Assembly (NCBI GenBank): GCA_905616445.1
Contig: CAJQSV010000016.1
Span: forward strand, 1-59,496
Length of the DNA: 59,496 nucleotides
DNA from: an uncultured Pelagibacteraceae bacterium
Lineage (GTDB): Bacteria > Pseudomonadota > Alphaproteobacteria > Pelagibacterales > Pelagibacteraceae
Direction of reading: 5' to 3'
The position numbers and the translations under genes were made by a program. This document shows positions 8,779 through 19,100 of the stretch, piece after piece. The notes under the pieces are model-generated. The model saw nothing but the letters and a program-made list of their open reading frames with translations, was not told the origin of the DNA and did no database searches. Within the stretch, counting starts at the first letter, position 1. Each line of letters starts with the position of its first letter.

Positions 8779-10063
8779 GTTTACTACTCGCGCTTAATTC
8801 AATGTTTCCACCATGTGATCTCACGATATCTTCTGCTATCGACATTCCTAGCCCAACGCCAGCATTATTTAAATTTCTGCTTTCATCCAATCTGTAAAAA
8901 GGTTTAAAAACATTTTTGTATTGATTTAGTGGAATGCCCGGCCCATCATCATCTATAAAAACATTTAATTTATTTGTTGATTTTGACATGCTTACATAAA
9001 CATTTTCAGCGTAATTTAAACCATTCTCAATAATATTATTAAAACAACGTTTTAATGAATTTTTTCTTCCAACCAAAACTATCTGAACAGGTAAATCTAA
9101 GTGAAAATTTTTACTATTTTTCTCACTAGCAATTTCAGTAAAAATTTTATTGATATTGGTAGCAACAGAATCTTCCTGTATTTGTGACTCCGCAAATTGC
9201 AAGTATGAATTAAGCATACTTTCCATTTCATCAATATCTTTTGACATTTTAATAGAAAGATCTTTTTGATTTAACATCGCTAATTGAAGTTTTAATCTTG
9301 TTAGAGGTGTTCTTAGATCATGGCTAATTCCTGAAAGCATTTGAGATCTTTGTTTTAAATGTCTATCAATTCTCTTTGCCATTCTATCAAATTCATATGC
9401 GGCTTTTCTTATTTCTGAAGCACCAGAAGGTCTTATGCCACTAACGTAATCTCCTTTTCCAAATTTTTCAGCTGCTTCTGCGAGGTTAATAATTGGTCTA
9501 GTTTGATTCTTTAAAAAAATTATAGCTATCGAAATCAATAATAACGATGGAAATGTAATCCAAAAAACAAATAATCTTACAGACGATGGTGCGATCCTTT
9601 CTCTGGGAAATAAAATTTGAATAATTTTATCATTAGATTTTACTTGGACCTCAACAACATCTTCATGCTTAATAGTATCAAACCAATAATTAGAATTTCC
9701 AAAAACACTCTTTAATTCACGACGTAAAGATCTATCCATTGGGCTATATTTTCTTTCCTTAACAGTAATAGGTAATTTTTCATCTTTAATATTAATCACA
9801 TAATCAAAGTTGTATTTAAATTGTTCCGTAAGATAATTTATTTGAACTAAATCTTTTCCGGTATAAATATCTGATAAAGTTTTTAGTTCTCCAACCAAAG
9901 ATCTCGTTAAGCCTTTATTCGCTTTAATCCAAATACTATCAAAAAAAGCTATAGTTATTATAATTTGTAAAATAATTGTTGGTGCTGCAACTATTATTAA
10001 AGACCGATAAAATAACCCAGTCGGTAAAATTTTTTTAAAAATATTACTCAACCCAAAGGACAT
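8741..10063 (-). CDS. Sensor histidine kinase, EnvZ-like
   Basis: This is an inner-membrane two-component sensor of 440 residues. It has a first transmembrane helix at about 20-42, a periplasmic domain to about 160, a second helix at about 163-184, a HAMP domain, and the phosphoacceptor box SGISHDLRTPLTRL with His248. ATP-binding N (NIIENGLNYA), G1 (DDDGPGIP) and G2 (GVGLGMS) boxes complete it. It overlaps the upstream response regulator petR by 20 bases, so the two form a cognate pair. The signal is unknown. The periplasmic domain is of EnvZ size but I see no known sensor motif in it. Confidence 0.9.
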   Translation of the reverse strand: MSFGLSNIFKKILPTGLFYRSLIIVAAPTIILQIIITIAFFDSIWIKANKGLTRSLVGELKTLSDIYTGKDLVQINYLTEQFKYNFDYVINIKDEKLPITVKERKYSPMDRSLRRELKSVFGNSNYWFDTIKHEDVVEVQVKSNDKIIQILFPRERIAPSSVRLFVFWITFPSLLLISIAIIFLKNQTRPIINLAEAAEKFGKGDYVSGIRPSGASEIRKAAYEFDRMAKRIDRHLKQRSQMLSGISHDLRTPLTRLKLQLAMLNQKDLSIKMSKDIDEMESMLNSYLQFAESQIQEDSVATNINKIFTEIASEKNSKNFHLDLPVQIVLVGRKNSLKRCFNNIIENGLNYAENVYVSMSKSTNKLNVFIDDDGPGIPLNQYKNVFKPFYRLDESRNLNNAGVGLGMSIAEDIVRSHGGNIELSASSKHKGLQVKISLPL

Positions 10064-10721
10064 AGCCAGAACCTCTTATAGTTTGTAAGTATTTAGGATT
10101 TTTAGGACTTAATTCAATTTTTTGTCTCAATCTTGTAATCATAACATCAATAGATCTTTCTTGACTAATATTTGAAATTTCTCCTATTTGGACTCTGGTA
10201 TAGGTTTTTCCTGGATTAGCTAACATTTCAACTAAAACTTTTTTTTCTGCATTATTAATTTTATTAATTTTATTTTTTAATTGAATTAACATTTTGTTCA
10301 AGTCAATTTTTGCTTTTCCAATTTTATTAATTTTATTGAGGTCAATTTTTTTACTCTTTTTTAAAATATTGTTAATTCTAAGCAACAACTCTTTTGGTTC
10401 AAAAGGTTTGCCTAAATAGTCATCCGCACCTAATTCTAGTCCTTGAATTCTATTTTTTACCTCACCTTTTGCAGTCAAGAGCATGATCGGTACATTGGAA
10501 TTTTTTTTTATTTCTTCAGTTAGTTCAAAACCGTTTTGTCCTGGCATCATTACGTCTAAAACTATTAAATCAAATTTAAAATGGCCAAGTTTAATTTTTG
10601 CTTCTTCAGCGCTATTTCCAGATGAAACAACAAATCCATTATCATTAAGGTATTCCTTTACCAGCTCTCTGATTCTGTCATCATCATCAACTACTAAGAT
10701 ATGATATTTAATTTTTCCCAT
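10044..10721 (-). CDS. petR: OmpR-family response regulator, PetR-like
   Basis: The receiver domain has the acidic pocket DDD at residues 12-14, phosphoacceptor Asp56 (LIVLDVMMPG) and the conserved Lys in YLGKPFEP. The C-terminal winged helix ends in IRGSGYVLWVE, typical of OmpR/PhoB proteins. A MarR-type gene with PetP features lies directly upstream with a 14-base overlap. In Rhodobacter capsulatus, petP and petR sit near the bc1 genes and are needed for growth and bc1 expression. In this window petABC is about 8 kb away. The PetR name rests on this context and could be replaced by a generic OmpR call. Confidence 0.8.
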   Translation of the reverse strand: MGKIKYHILVVDDDDRIRELVKEYLNDNGFVVSSGNSAEEAKIKLGHFKFDLIVLDVMMPGQNGFELTEEIKKNSNVPIMLLTAKGEVKNRIQGLELGADDYLGKPFEPKELLLRINNILKKSKKIDLNKINKIGKAKIDLNKMLIQLKNKINKINNAEKKVLVEMLANPGKTYTRVQIGEISNISQERSIDVMITRLRQKIELSPKNPKYLQTIRGSGYVLWVE

Positions 10722-11151
10722 TTATAATTTTATTTAAAACTTCTTTAAATTTCACTACCGAGTCAGGTTCTGAATTTTTCAAAGCATCAAATATTCTCTT
10801 TTTTTGACTTTCATATATTTTATTAAAAAAGACTTGACCATCTTTGTCTAAAAATAAATTTTTTTTTCTTGTATCTTCTTCATCTTTAATTTGTTTTATC
10901 ATTTTTGACTCTATCAAATCCCTCAAGACTCTATTTAAACTTTGCTTAGTTACTTTAAGTAAAAACATTAGCTCCCCAAGACTTGTGCCAGGATTTCTTT
11001 CTATTAAATTTAAAGCTCTCAAGTGAGCCGGTCCAAATGAATTCTCATTAAGTAATTTTTTAGGATCTGAAAAAGTTTCCCTATATGCATAGAAAAGCAA
11101 TTGAATAAAATCTTTAATTTGTTCATCTTTAAGGTAAAGCAATTCTTTCAT
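10708..11151 (-). CDS. petP: MarR-family transcriptional regulator, PetP-like
   Basis: This is a 147-residue winged-helix regulator. The segment AHLRALNLIERNPGTS...LLKVTKQSLNRVL (about residues 42-75) matches the PetP subgroup of MarR proteins closely in wording and spacing as I know it from other alphaproteobacteria. It starts a three-gene operon petP-petR-kinase. It is divergent from ilvE across a 77-base gap that contains inverted repeats, which are candidate operators. The ligand is unknown. Confidence 0.82.
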   Translation of the reverse strand: MKELLYLKDEQIKDFIQLLFYAYRETFSDPKKLLNENSFGPAHLRALNLIERNPGTSLGELMFLLKVTKQSLNRVLRDLIESKMIKQIKDEEDTRKKNLFLDKDGQVFFNKIYESQKKRIFDALKNSEPDSVVKFKEVLNKIINGKN

Positions 11152-11166
11152 AATCGGTAAGTTATA

Positions 11167-11194
11167 TTGACTTATTGTAATAAGAAAATATACT
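11167..11194 (+). promoter_or_regulatory. ilvE promoter
   Basis: TTGACT (11167-11172) and TATACT (11189-11194) are separated by 16 bases and each match sigma-70 consensus at 5 of 6 positions. Transcription would start near 11201, giving a leader of about 28 bases to the ATG at 11229. A TTATT-GT-AATAA palindrome sits in the spacer (11172-11183), and a second inverted repeat covers the predicted start site. Confidence 0.5.
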
Positions 11195-11210
11195 TTTTTG
11201 TAACAAAAAA
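11194..11210. promoter_or_regulatory. Inverted repeat, candidate MarR-type operator
   Basis: TTTTTTG (11194-11200), TAA, CAAAAAA (11204-11210) is a perfect 7-3-7 inverted repeat. It lies between the ilvE -10 and its start codon and upstream of petP on the other strand. The position suits autoregulation by PetP, but the arms are mostly homopolymeric and chance cannot be excluded in such A/T-rich DNA. Confidence 0.3.
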
Positions 11211-11228
11211 ATCGTTATATTGTTTTTT

Positions 11229-12119
11229 ATGGAAATTATCCCTTATGACAAAAGATCAGGAAAAATCTGGCTTAATGGTAAAAATATTGATTGGTCAGAT
11301 GCCAAAATTCATATTTTAAGTCACGGACTCCATTATGCCAGCTCTGTTTTTGAAGGTGTAAGAGTTTATAATGGAGAAGTTTTTAAACTGAAAGAACACA
11401 CAGATAGACTCTTTTATTCTGCAAAAAGAATGGGCATGGACGTCCCTTACAACATAGATGAAATTAACAAAGCAACAAGAGACATAGTCGATATTCAAAA
11501 AACTCAAAACGGTTACATTAGACCAATAATTTGGCGCGGTAGTGAGATGATGGCGATTTCAGCTCAAAAGAATAAAATTAATGTTGCTATCGCCACATGG
11601 GAGTGGGGATCCTATTTTGATCCTAAGCTTAAAATCGAGGGAATAAAATTAAACATTTCGTCTTGGAGAAAACCATCTCCAGATTCTATTCCTTGGGACA
11701 CAAAAGCATCCGGTCTTTACATGATTAATACACTTTCAAAACATGAAGCAGAGGCCAAAGGTTATGTAGACTCTTTGATGTTAGATCATCAAGGAAATGT
11801 AGCGGAAGCAACAGGTGCAAATGTATTTTTTAAAAATGGTACTGGCGAATTACACACTCCAATACCAGATTCTTTTTTAGACGGAATTACTAGAAGATGT
11901 GTAATTGATATTGCACAATCTAAAGGCATTAAAGTGATAGAAAGAAAAATTAAATTAGATGATATGTCTAGTTTTGTAGGCTGTTTTTTAACCGGTACAG
12001 CTGCGGAAGTCACACCTGTTGCATGCATTGACAAATATAATTTTAAAGTGTGTGCAATGATTACAGATCTTGCTGATAGTTACCAAGGACTTGTCAGAAA
12101 AAAGAAAAACGCTGCTTAG
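11229..12119 (+). CDS. ilvE: Branched-chain amino acid aminotransferase (class IV PLP)
   Basis: It interconverts Leu, Ile and Val with their 2-keto acids using glutamate. The PLP class IV fold is seen in HGLHYASSVFEGVRVY near residue 35, the Lys region (TKASGLYMINTL), and EATGANVFF, with FLTGTAAEVTPV near the C-terminus. I chose ATG 11229 (MEIIPYDKRSG), 296 residues, over a TTG nine bases upstream, because the family begins here and the promoter spacing suits it. The last codon overlaps the stop of convergent pgsA by 4 bases. Confidence 0.93.
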   Translation: MEIIPYDKRSGKIWLNGKNIDWSDAKIHILSHGLHYASSVFEGVRVYNGEVFKLKEHTDRLFYSAKRMGMDVPYNIDEINKATRDIVDIQKTQNGYIRPIIWRGSEMMAISAQKNKINVAIATWEWGSYFDPKLKIEGIKLNISSWRKPSPDSIPWDTKASGLYMINTLSKHEAEAKGYVDSLMLDHQGNVAEATGANVFFKNGTGELHTPIPDSFLDGITRRCVIDIAQSKGIKVIERKIKLDDMSSFVGCFLTGTAAEVTPVACIDKYNFKVCAMITDLADSYQGLVRKKKNAA

Positions 12120-12700
12120 TTTTTATTGTCTTCACTAATTGCGTGGTCTATTCCTTTTATTAAATACCCATAACCAGTATATAGAGTTAAAAAAGCAGAA
12201 ACCCAAAGGAGTATTAGCCCTATAGTTTGAGCATTGTAATCTTCAAAATTAATTAATTTATTTCCAACTTCACCTGTCAATAAAAGCGATATTGAAAACA
12301 TTTGTAAAAAAGTTTTGAATTTAGCAAGGTTGGTCACAGGCATAGTCACTTTAATTTTTGCCAAAAACTCTCTTAAGCTAGAAATAAGTATTTCACGAGT
12401 TAAAATTATAATCGCTGCTATGACTTCATAATTTTTAATAGTTTCGTTCATAACAAGTAGAACTAAAGCTGAACAAACTAGTATTTTATCTGCTATTGGG
12501 TCTAACAATTCTCCTAGTTTCGATTCTGCTTTTAAAATTCTAGCGAGTAGCCCATCTAAAAAGTCAGTAAAACTTGCACCTACAAACAAAAAAAAAGGAA
12601 TTAAATCTCCATACATTCCAGGTAAAAAAAAAGTAATTACAAATATTGGAACAACAATAATTCGACCTATTGTTAAGATATTTGGTATTTTTAAATGCAT
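12116..12700 (-). CDS. pgsA: CDP-diacylglycerol-glycerol-3-phosphate 3-phosphatidyltransferase
   Basis: It makes phosphatidylglycerophosphate in the inner membrane. The CDP-alcohol phosphotransferase motif DG-x2-AR-x8-G-x3-D-x3-D is complete (DGLLAR ... GELLDPIAD). Several hydrophobic segments follow. I chose ATG 12700 (MHLKIPNILTIGR, 194 residues). A start at 12742 would add 14 residues and overlap uvrC. It lies 7 bases after the uvrC stop, and uvrC-pgsA is a widespread pair in proteobacteria. Confidence 0.94.
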   Translation of the reverse strand: MHLKIPNILTIGRIIVVPIFVITFFLPGMYGDLIPFFLFVGASFTDFLDGLLARILKAESKLGELLDPIADKILVCSALVLLVMNETIKNYEVIAAIIILTREILISSLREFLAKIKVTMPVTNLAKFKTFLQMFSISLLLTGEVGNKLINFEDYNAQTIGLILLWVSAFLTLYTGYGYLIKGIDHAISEDNKN

Positions 12701-12707
12701 AAAATTT

Positions 12708-14546
12708 TTATTCGTGAAAATAATTATATATTTTTTGAGCAATATTGTCTTCTATACCCTCAACAGACTTTAGGTCATCAAGACTCGCAGATTCTACCGA
12801 TCTAGCCGAACCGAAATGATTTAATAAAGACCTTTTTCTTTGTTTACCTATCCCATTAATTTGATCTAAGAGTGACTTACTAAAATTATTTTTTCTTTTT
12901 GCTCTATGCGAACTAATAGCAAATCTATGAGCCTCATCTCTTAATCTTTGAATAAAAAACAATAAAGGATCATTTTTTGCAAGCTCAAACTCTCTATGTT
13001 GATAATACATTTTTTCCTCACCGGCTTTTCTATTTTTCCCTTTAGCAATAGCTATTATTGGTAAATCATGAAGTCCTAGTTCATTTAATACCTCTCGACT
13101 AACTGAGTACTGGCCTTTTCCGCCATCGACCATTATTAAATCTGGTAAAGACAAAGAACCAGATTTTTCCTTCACAACTTTAGAAAATCTTCTAAACAAA
13201 ACTTCTTTTAACATGCCATAGTCATCACCTTTTACAGAATCATTTTTTATATTAAATTTTCGATATCGTTTTTTTACAAAACCTTCATTACCGAAGCATA
13301 TTAAAGCACCAACGCAATCTGTTCCTTGAATATGACTATTGTCATAAACTTCCAGGAGACTAACATTGGTATTAAGCGAAAATTTTTTAATTAGCTCTTC
13401 GATTAAGTTATCATTACTCTGAGTCTCATAAATTTTTTGTGTTAAAGCTAGTTTGGCATTTTTTTCAGCTAGGGCAGATAAGCTTTTTTCCTCTTTAGAT
13501 TTTGCTTCCCGTAAAATTATTTCTTTTCCTTCTTTTTTTTGAAATGCTTTTTCTAAAAGATTATTTTCTGAAATATTATTATTAGTTATTATTAAAGACG
13601 GAATAGATTTATTTTCATAAAATTGAGATAAGAAAGAAGATAAAATATTTTCTAACTTTTCATCAGGGTCATGTTTTGGAAAAAAAGCTTGATTACCCCA
13701 ATTTTGTTTGGATCTAAAAAAAAAAACTTGGATGCAAGTTTTTCCTGAGTCTTTAAAGATACTTACTACATCAGCTTCATTTAAATTTGTTTGATTAATT
13801 TTTTGAGATGATTGAATCTGAGAAAGAGCTTTAATTTTATCTCGTGCAGTCGCAGCTTTTTCATAATCAAGTTCCTTACTAGCTTCTTCCATTTCTTTAG
13901 AAAATGTTTCTTGAATCTTTCTTGATTTTCCGGATATAAAATCAACCGAGTCTTCCACACTTTTTTTGTAATCTTTCTCATTTATGTGACCAACGCAAGG
14001 TGCTGAACATCTTTTTATTTGATAAAGAATGCATGGTCTTTCCCTATTCTTAAAAACACTATCGTCGCAGACTCTAAGCATAAAAACTTTTTGTAAAATT
14101 TTTATAGTCCAGTTAGCTGAACCAGCGGATGCAAAGGGTCCAAAATAGTGACCTACTTTAGATTTCTTTCCTCTTAGTTTTGTAATTTGTGGCCATTTCT
14201 CTTTGTGATTTATAAAAATGTATGGGAACGACTTATCGTCTCTAAGTAAAATATTAAAACGTGGTTTATGCTTTTTGATTAAGTTTGCCTCAAGAAGTAA
14301 AGCTTCACTCTCGTTTGTTGTTGTTGTTATTTCTAAATATTTTGTTAGAGAAAGCATCCTTTCAGTTCTAATCGGTAAATTTTTATCAGAAGTATAACTT
14401 TTAAGTCTATTTGGAATATTTTTAGCCTTACCTATATAAAGTATTTCTTTTTTAGCTCCAAGCATTCTATAAACACCTGGGTTATTAGGAATTAATTTAA
14501 CTTTTTCTTTAATAATATCTTTTCCAGACTCGAGGTTATTAATCAT
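12708..14546 (-). CDS. uvrC: Excinuclease ABC subunit C
   Basis: This is the dual-incision nuclease of nucleotide excision repair. The GIY-YIG domain is at the N-terminus (GVYRML...[14 protein letters not shown], about residues 24-48), followed by the UVR UvrB-binding segment near residue 205, the RNase H-like 5' endonuclease domain ([16 protein letters not shown]) and C-terminal helix-hairpin-helix repeats. At 612 residues it is full length. Its ATG overlaps the folB stop (ATGA) directly behind an A13 run, so there is no Shine-Dalgarno sequence and start depends on coupling. Confidence 0.96.
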   Translation of the reverse strand: MINNLESGKDIIKEKVKLIPNNPGVYRMLGAKKEILYIGKAKNIPNRLKSYTSDKNLPIRTERMLSLTKYLEITTTTNESEALLLEANLIKKHKPRFNILLRDDKSFPYIFINHKEKWPQITKLRGKKSKVGHYFGPFASAGSANWTIKILQKVFMLRVCDDSVFKNRERPCILYQIKRCSAPCVGHINEKDYKKSVEDSVDFISGKSRKIQETFSKEMEEASKELDYEKAATARDKIKALSQIQSSQKINQTNLNEADVVSIFKDSGKTCIQVFFFRSKQNWGNQAFFPKHDPDEKLENILSSFLSQFYENKSIPSLIITNNNISENNLLEKAFQKKEGKEIILREAKSKEEKSLSALAEKNAKLALTQKIYETQSNDNLIEELIKKFSLNTNVSLLEVYDNSHIQGTDCVGALICFGNEGFVKKRYRKFNIKNDSVKGDDYGMLKEVLFRRFSKVVKEKSGSLSLPDLIMVDGGKGQYSVSREVLNELGLHDLPIIAIAKGKNRKAGEEKMYYQHREFELAKNDPLLFFIQRLRDEAHRFAISSHRAKRKNNFSKSLLDQINGIGKQRKRSLLNHFGSARSVESASLDDLKSVEGIEDNIAQKIYNYFHE

Positions 14547-14953
14547 TTTTTTTTTTTTGTAATTTCAACACCCACAGAAGAGGTATTTTCAATAATTTCT
14601 GGTTTTTCAATTCTCAATTTGATCTTTGTTATATTTTTAGCTAGAAACAATTTATCAAAAATATCTTCAGCTAAGGTTTCAAGCAAGTTATAATGTCTTT
14701 TGTGTGTTATTGATTTTACTTTACTAATAATATTTTCGTAATTAACAATACTTTCCAAATCATTTTCAGCTGCTTTTAAAAAAGGATTAATATCTATTTC
14801 AATATTAAATTTAATTTGTTGTTCTTTTTTTTTTTCAAAATCATGAATTCCAATCGAAGTATCAAAAACTAGATCTGTAATTATTACTTTTCTTTTATAA
14901 GAATACTCTTCTTTTTTTTGAAATTTTATAATTTTTATATTCTTTTTTTTCAT
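14543..14953 (-). CDS. folB: Dihydroneopterin aldolase
   Basis: This is the folate pathway enzyme that cleaves dihydroneopterin to 6-hydroxymethyl-dihydropterin. The family start is [23 protein letters not shown] (near residue 23), then the NYE segment (VNYENI) and [10 protein letters not shown]. Length is 136 residues, with a short N-terminal Lys-rich extension. It overlaps the SDR gene by 4 bases upstream and uvrC by 4 bases downstream. The pairing with a pteridine-reductase-like SDR supports a pterin role for both. Confidence 0.88.
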   Translation of the reverse strand: MKKKNIKIIKFQKKEEYSYKRKVIITDLVFDTSIGIHDFEKKKEQQIKFNIEIDINPFLKAAENDLESIVNYENIISKVKSITHKRHYNLLETLAEDIFDKLFLAKNITKIKLRIEKPEIIENTSSVGVEITKKKK

Positions 14954-15705
14954 TCTTTTACATTTATTATATCAGGTGTAAGCCAAGCAATGCTTTGACC
15001 GCTATCCACAGGTATAATTTGACCTGTAATGTTGTCATTATTTATCAAAAACTTTACAGTTTTTGAAATATTTTCAGTTTTAACTTTCTTTTTTAAGAGA
15101 GTAGCTTGCCACTGTTTTTTGAAATGTTTTTCTGATTGTCTTTTGTTTTTAAGTGTAGGTCCAGGAGCTATTCCATTTACCCTCACATTTGGTGCAAACC
15201 TCATGGCACTTACCTTCGTCAAAGTTCCAAGCCCAGTCTTACTTAGTGTATAGGAAAAAAAATGAGGAGTAAGTTTAAATATTCTTTGATCAATTATATT
15301 TATGATATTACCTCTATTGTTTTTAATATATCTAAAAAAATCTCTAGAAAGAACAGAGGGTGATTTTAGATTAATATTTATATGTTTATCAAATTCATTC
15401 TCATTAAATTTTTCTATATTGTCGTTCTCAAAGAGAGATGCGTTGTTTATTAAACAATCTATTCCTTTCATGACCGTATATGCGTAAGGGATAATTTTTT
15501 TTACCTCTGTGGTTTTATTAAGATCTGCTTTTATTAAGAATATTTCTGAACCAAGATTTTCCAAATCTATTTTTAGTTTTTTAACCTCTAATGAAGATTT
15601 GTTATAGTGCAATAAAATTTTCACATCAAAATTAGCTAGAGACTTTGCTATAGACGCGCCAATTCTTGTAGCTGCACCGGTTATGATTATTTTTTTGGCT
15701 TCCAT
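14950..15705 (-). CDS. folM: SDR oxidoreductase, pteridine reductase / FolM type
   Basis: This is a 251-residue short-chain dehydrogenase. The cofactor loop is TGAATRIG at residues 9-16. That is the TGx3RxG form that marks PTR1/FolM pteridine reductases, not the usual TGx3GxG. The catalytic residues are Asp139, Tyr152 and Lys156, with Asp in place of the usual Ser and the same 13-residue Asp-Tyr gap as PTR1. It lies next to folB. By family knowledge it should reduce dihydromonapterin or dihydrofolate with NADPH. Which of the two it uses here is not shown. Confidence 0.8.
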   Translation of the reverse strand: MEAKKIIITGAATRIGASIAKSLANFDVKILLHYNKSSLEVKKLKIDLENLGSEIFLIKADLNKTTEVKKIIPYAYTVMKGIDCLINNASLFENDNIEKFNENEFDKHININLKSPSVLSRDFFRYIKNNRGNIINIIDQRIFKLTPHFFSYTLSKTGLGTLTKVSAMRFAPNVRVNGIAPGPTLKNKRQSEKHFKKQWQATLLKKKVKTENISKTVKFLINNDNITGQIIPVDSGQSIAWLTPDIINVKE

Positions 15706-17858
15706 TTTTTTGCTGCTTTATTTACTTTTACCCCTGGCATACCCATTGTAGACCTACCCTTAGGGTGTATTTTATTTTTTAAGTTATACTGACTAATTTT
15801 AGGATTCAAATTAATTTCTAGCTCACTAGCTTCTAGTTTTCTTATTTCATCCCTCATTCGTGCAGCTTCTTCAAAATCCAAGTTAGCTGCAGCTTCCTTC
15901 ATTTGTTTGTTAAGAGACTTTAAGTGTTTTTTTAAATTTCCACCAATATTTGATCCCCCACTTAATTGTAGATGATCTTTTTCATAAATAGATGATAGAA
16001 TATCTCCAATATCTTTTCTAATTGACGTTGCTGTAATATTATTTTTTTTATTGTAAGCAACCTGTATTGCTCTCCTTCTATCGGTTTCACTAATTGCCTT
16101 TTCAATACTTTTAGTTTTTTTATCAGCATATAAAATAACTCTTCCGTCAATATTTCTTGCCGCTCTTCCAATTGTTTGTACTAAAGATGTTTCTGATCTT
16201 AAGAATCCCTCTTTATCCGCATCTAAGATTGCAACTAACGCGCACTCAGGAATATCAAGCCCCTCTCTAAGTAAATTAATACCAACTAAAATATCAAATA
16301 CTCCCAAACGTAAGTCTCTTATGATTTCTATCCTTTCAAGAGTGTCGATATCAGAGTGCATATATCTAACTTTCAGACCATTCTCATGAAGATATTCTGT
16401 TAGATCTTCTGCCATTTTTTTTGTTAGAGTTGTTGCTAACACTCTAAATCCATTACTTATGACTTTTGCAGCTTCATGCATTAAATCATCCACTTGTGTT
16501 TTAGCTGGTTTAATTTCAACAGGAGGATCAATTAAGCCTGTAGGTCTAATAATCTGACTAATAGATTCATTATTAGTTTGTTTTAATTCCCATGGACCAG
16601 GCGTTGCTGAAACAAACACAGTTTGTGTTCTCATCGCATCCCACTCATCAAATTTTAATGGTCTATTATCCATACAAGATGGCAATCTAAATCCATACTC
16701 AGATAAAGTGCTTTTTCTTGTACGATCACCTTTGTACATGCCGTTTAATTGAGGAACAGTAACATGACTTTCATCAACAAATAATATTGCATTATCTGGA
16801 AAATATTCAAATAGAGTAGGAGGTGGTTCACCAGGTTTTCTGCCAGATAAATATCTAGAATAATTTTCTATTCCATTGCACGTACCGGTCGCTTCAATCA
16901 TTTCTAGATCAAATTTGGTTCTTTCTCGCAATCTTTGTGCTTCAAGTAATTTATTATTTTTTTCATGCACTTCTAAGGTTTGTTTAAGTTCTATTTTGAT
17001 TTCTTTAATTGCTTGATCCATAGTAGGTTTCGGTGTGATATAATGACTATTTGCATAAAGTTTAATTAATAAAAAATCATTAAACGTATCTCCAGTTAAA
17101 GGATCAAACTCCTCAATCTTATTCAACTTGTTTAAATCAAAACTTAATCTCCATGCTCTATCCTCTAAATGGGAAGGAAATATTTCTAGATTTTCACCCC
17201 TTACCCTAAAAGTTCCTCTAACAAAATTCTGATCATTTCTTTTGTATTGTAGAGTGACAAACATTCTAATTAAGTCTTCTCGATTATACTCATTGTTTTT
17301 TTTGAGAGTAAGAGTCATCTTGCTGTATGCCTCGGGAGATCCCAAGCCATAGATACACGAGACACTCGCCACGATAATTACATCATCTCTTTCTAACAAA
17401 GACCTAGTAGCTGAGTGACGCATCCTATCTATTTGTTCGTTGATCGAAGCTTCTTTTTCTATATAGGTATCAGATCTCGGAACATATGCCTCAGGAGTGT
17501 AATAGTCATAATAAGACACAAAATATTCAACAGCATTTTCAGGAAAAAAGTTTTTAAATTCACCGTAAAGTTGGGCGGCTAAAGTTTTATTGGGCGCAAG
17601 TATTAAAGCAGGCCTATTTGTTGCTTCTATAATTTTTGCCATTGTAAAAGTTTTACCTGAGCCTGTAACACCTAAAAGTACTTGTTCACGTTTTTCTTTC
17701 TTTAGGTTCTCAAGTAGTTTTTTTATAGCCTGAGGTTGATCACCATCGGGCTGAAAATTACTTTTAATTTTAAATTTAATTCCACCCTCAAGTTTTTTAT
17801 GAACTTGACTGTTAGCAATCTCTAAATCGCCTATTTTTTCCTGATAAGTATTTTGCAT
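15687..17858 (-). CDS. uvrB: Excinuclease ABC subunit B
   Basis: This is the damage-verifying helicase-like subunit of nucleotide excision repair. Walker A GVTGSGKT is at residues 63-70, followed by the beta-hairpin that probes DNA ([12 protein letters not shown]), helicase motifs ([19 protein letters not shown]) and the C-terminal UVR motif that binds UvrC ([13 protein letters not shown]). Its 723 residues include a short basic C-terminal extension (ending KKWKPKK). It heads a tight operon with the SDR gene (19-base overlap), folB, uvrC and pgsA. Confidence 0.97.
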   Translation of the reverse strand: MQNTYQEKIGDLEIANSQVHKKLEGGIKFKIKSNFQPDGDQPQAIKKLLENLKKEKREQVLLGVTGSGKTFTMAKIIEATNRPALILAPNKTLAAQLYGEFKNFFPENAVEYFVSYYDYYTPEAYVPRSDTYIEKEASINEQIDRMRHSATRSLLERDDVIIVASVSCIYGLGSPEAYSKMTLTLKKNNEYNREDLIRMFVTLQYKRNDQNFVRGTFRVRGENLEIFPSHLEDRAWRLSFDLNKLNKIEEFDPLTGDTFNDFLLIKLYANSHYITPKPTMDQAIKEIKIELKQTLEVHEKNNKLLEAQRLRERTKFDLEMIEATGTCNGIENYSRYLSGRKPGEPPPTLFEYFPDNAILFVDESHVTVPQLNGMYKGDRTRKSTLSEYGFRLPSCMDNRPLKFDEWDAMRTQTVFVSATPGPWELKQTNNESISQIIRPTGLIDPPVEIKPAKTQVDDLMHEAAKVISNGFRVLATTLTKKMAEDLTEYLHENGLKVRYMHSDIDTLERIEIIRDLRLGVFDILVGINLLREGLDIPECALVAILDADKEGFLRSETSLVQTIGRAARNIDGRVILYADKKTKSIEKAISETDRRRAIQVAYNKKNNITATSIRKDIGDILSSIYEKDHLQLSGGSNIGGNLKKHLKSLNKQMKEAAANLDFEEAARMRDEIRKLEASELEINLNPKISQYNLKNKIHPKGRSTMGMPGVKVNKAAKKWKPKK

Positions 17859-17893
17859 TTTGTGTTAATAATAATTTAAAAAAAACATTATAG

Positions 17894-19099
<1,206 letters not shown>

Positions 19100-19100
19100 A

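Noticed and set aside
10260-10350. Repeated TTAATTTTATT units within petR
   Set aside because: They encode the Asn/Ile/Lys-rich linker between receiver and DNA-binding domain and show no regular period.
12104-12124. AAAAAC / GTTTTT repeat at the ilvE-pgsA junction as terminator
   Set aside because: The stem is six pairs with a single G-C; chance is likely.
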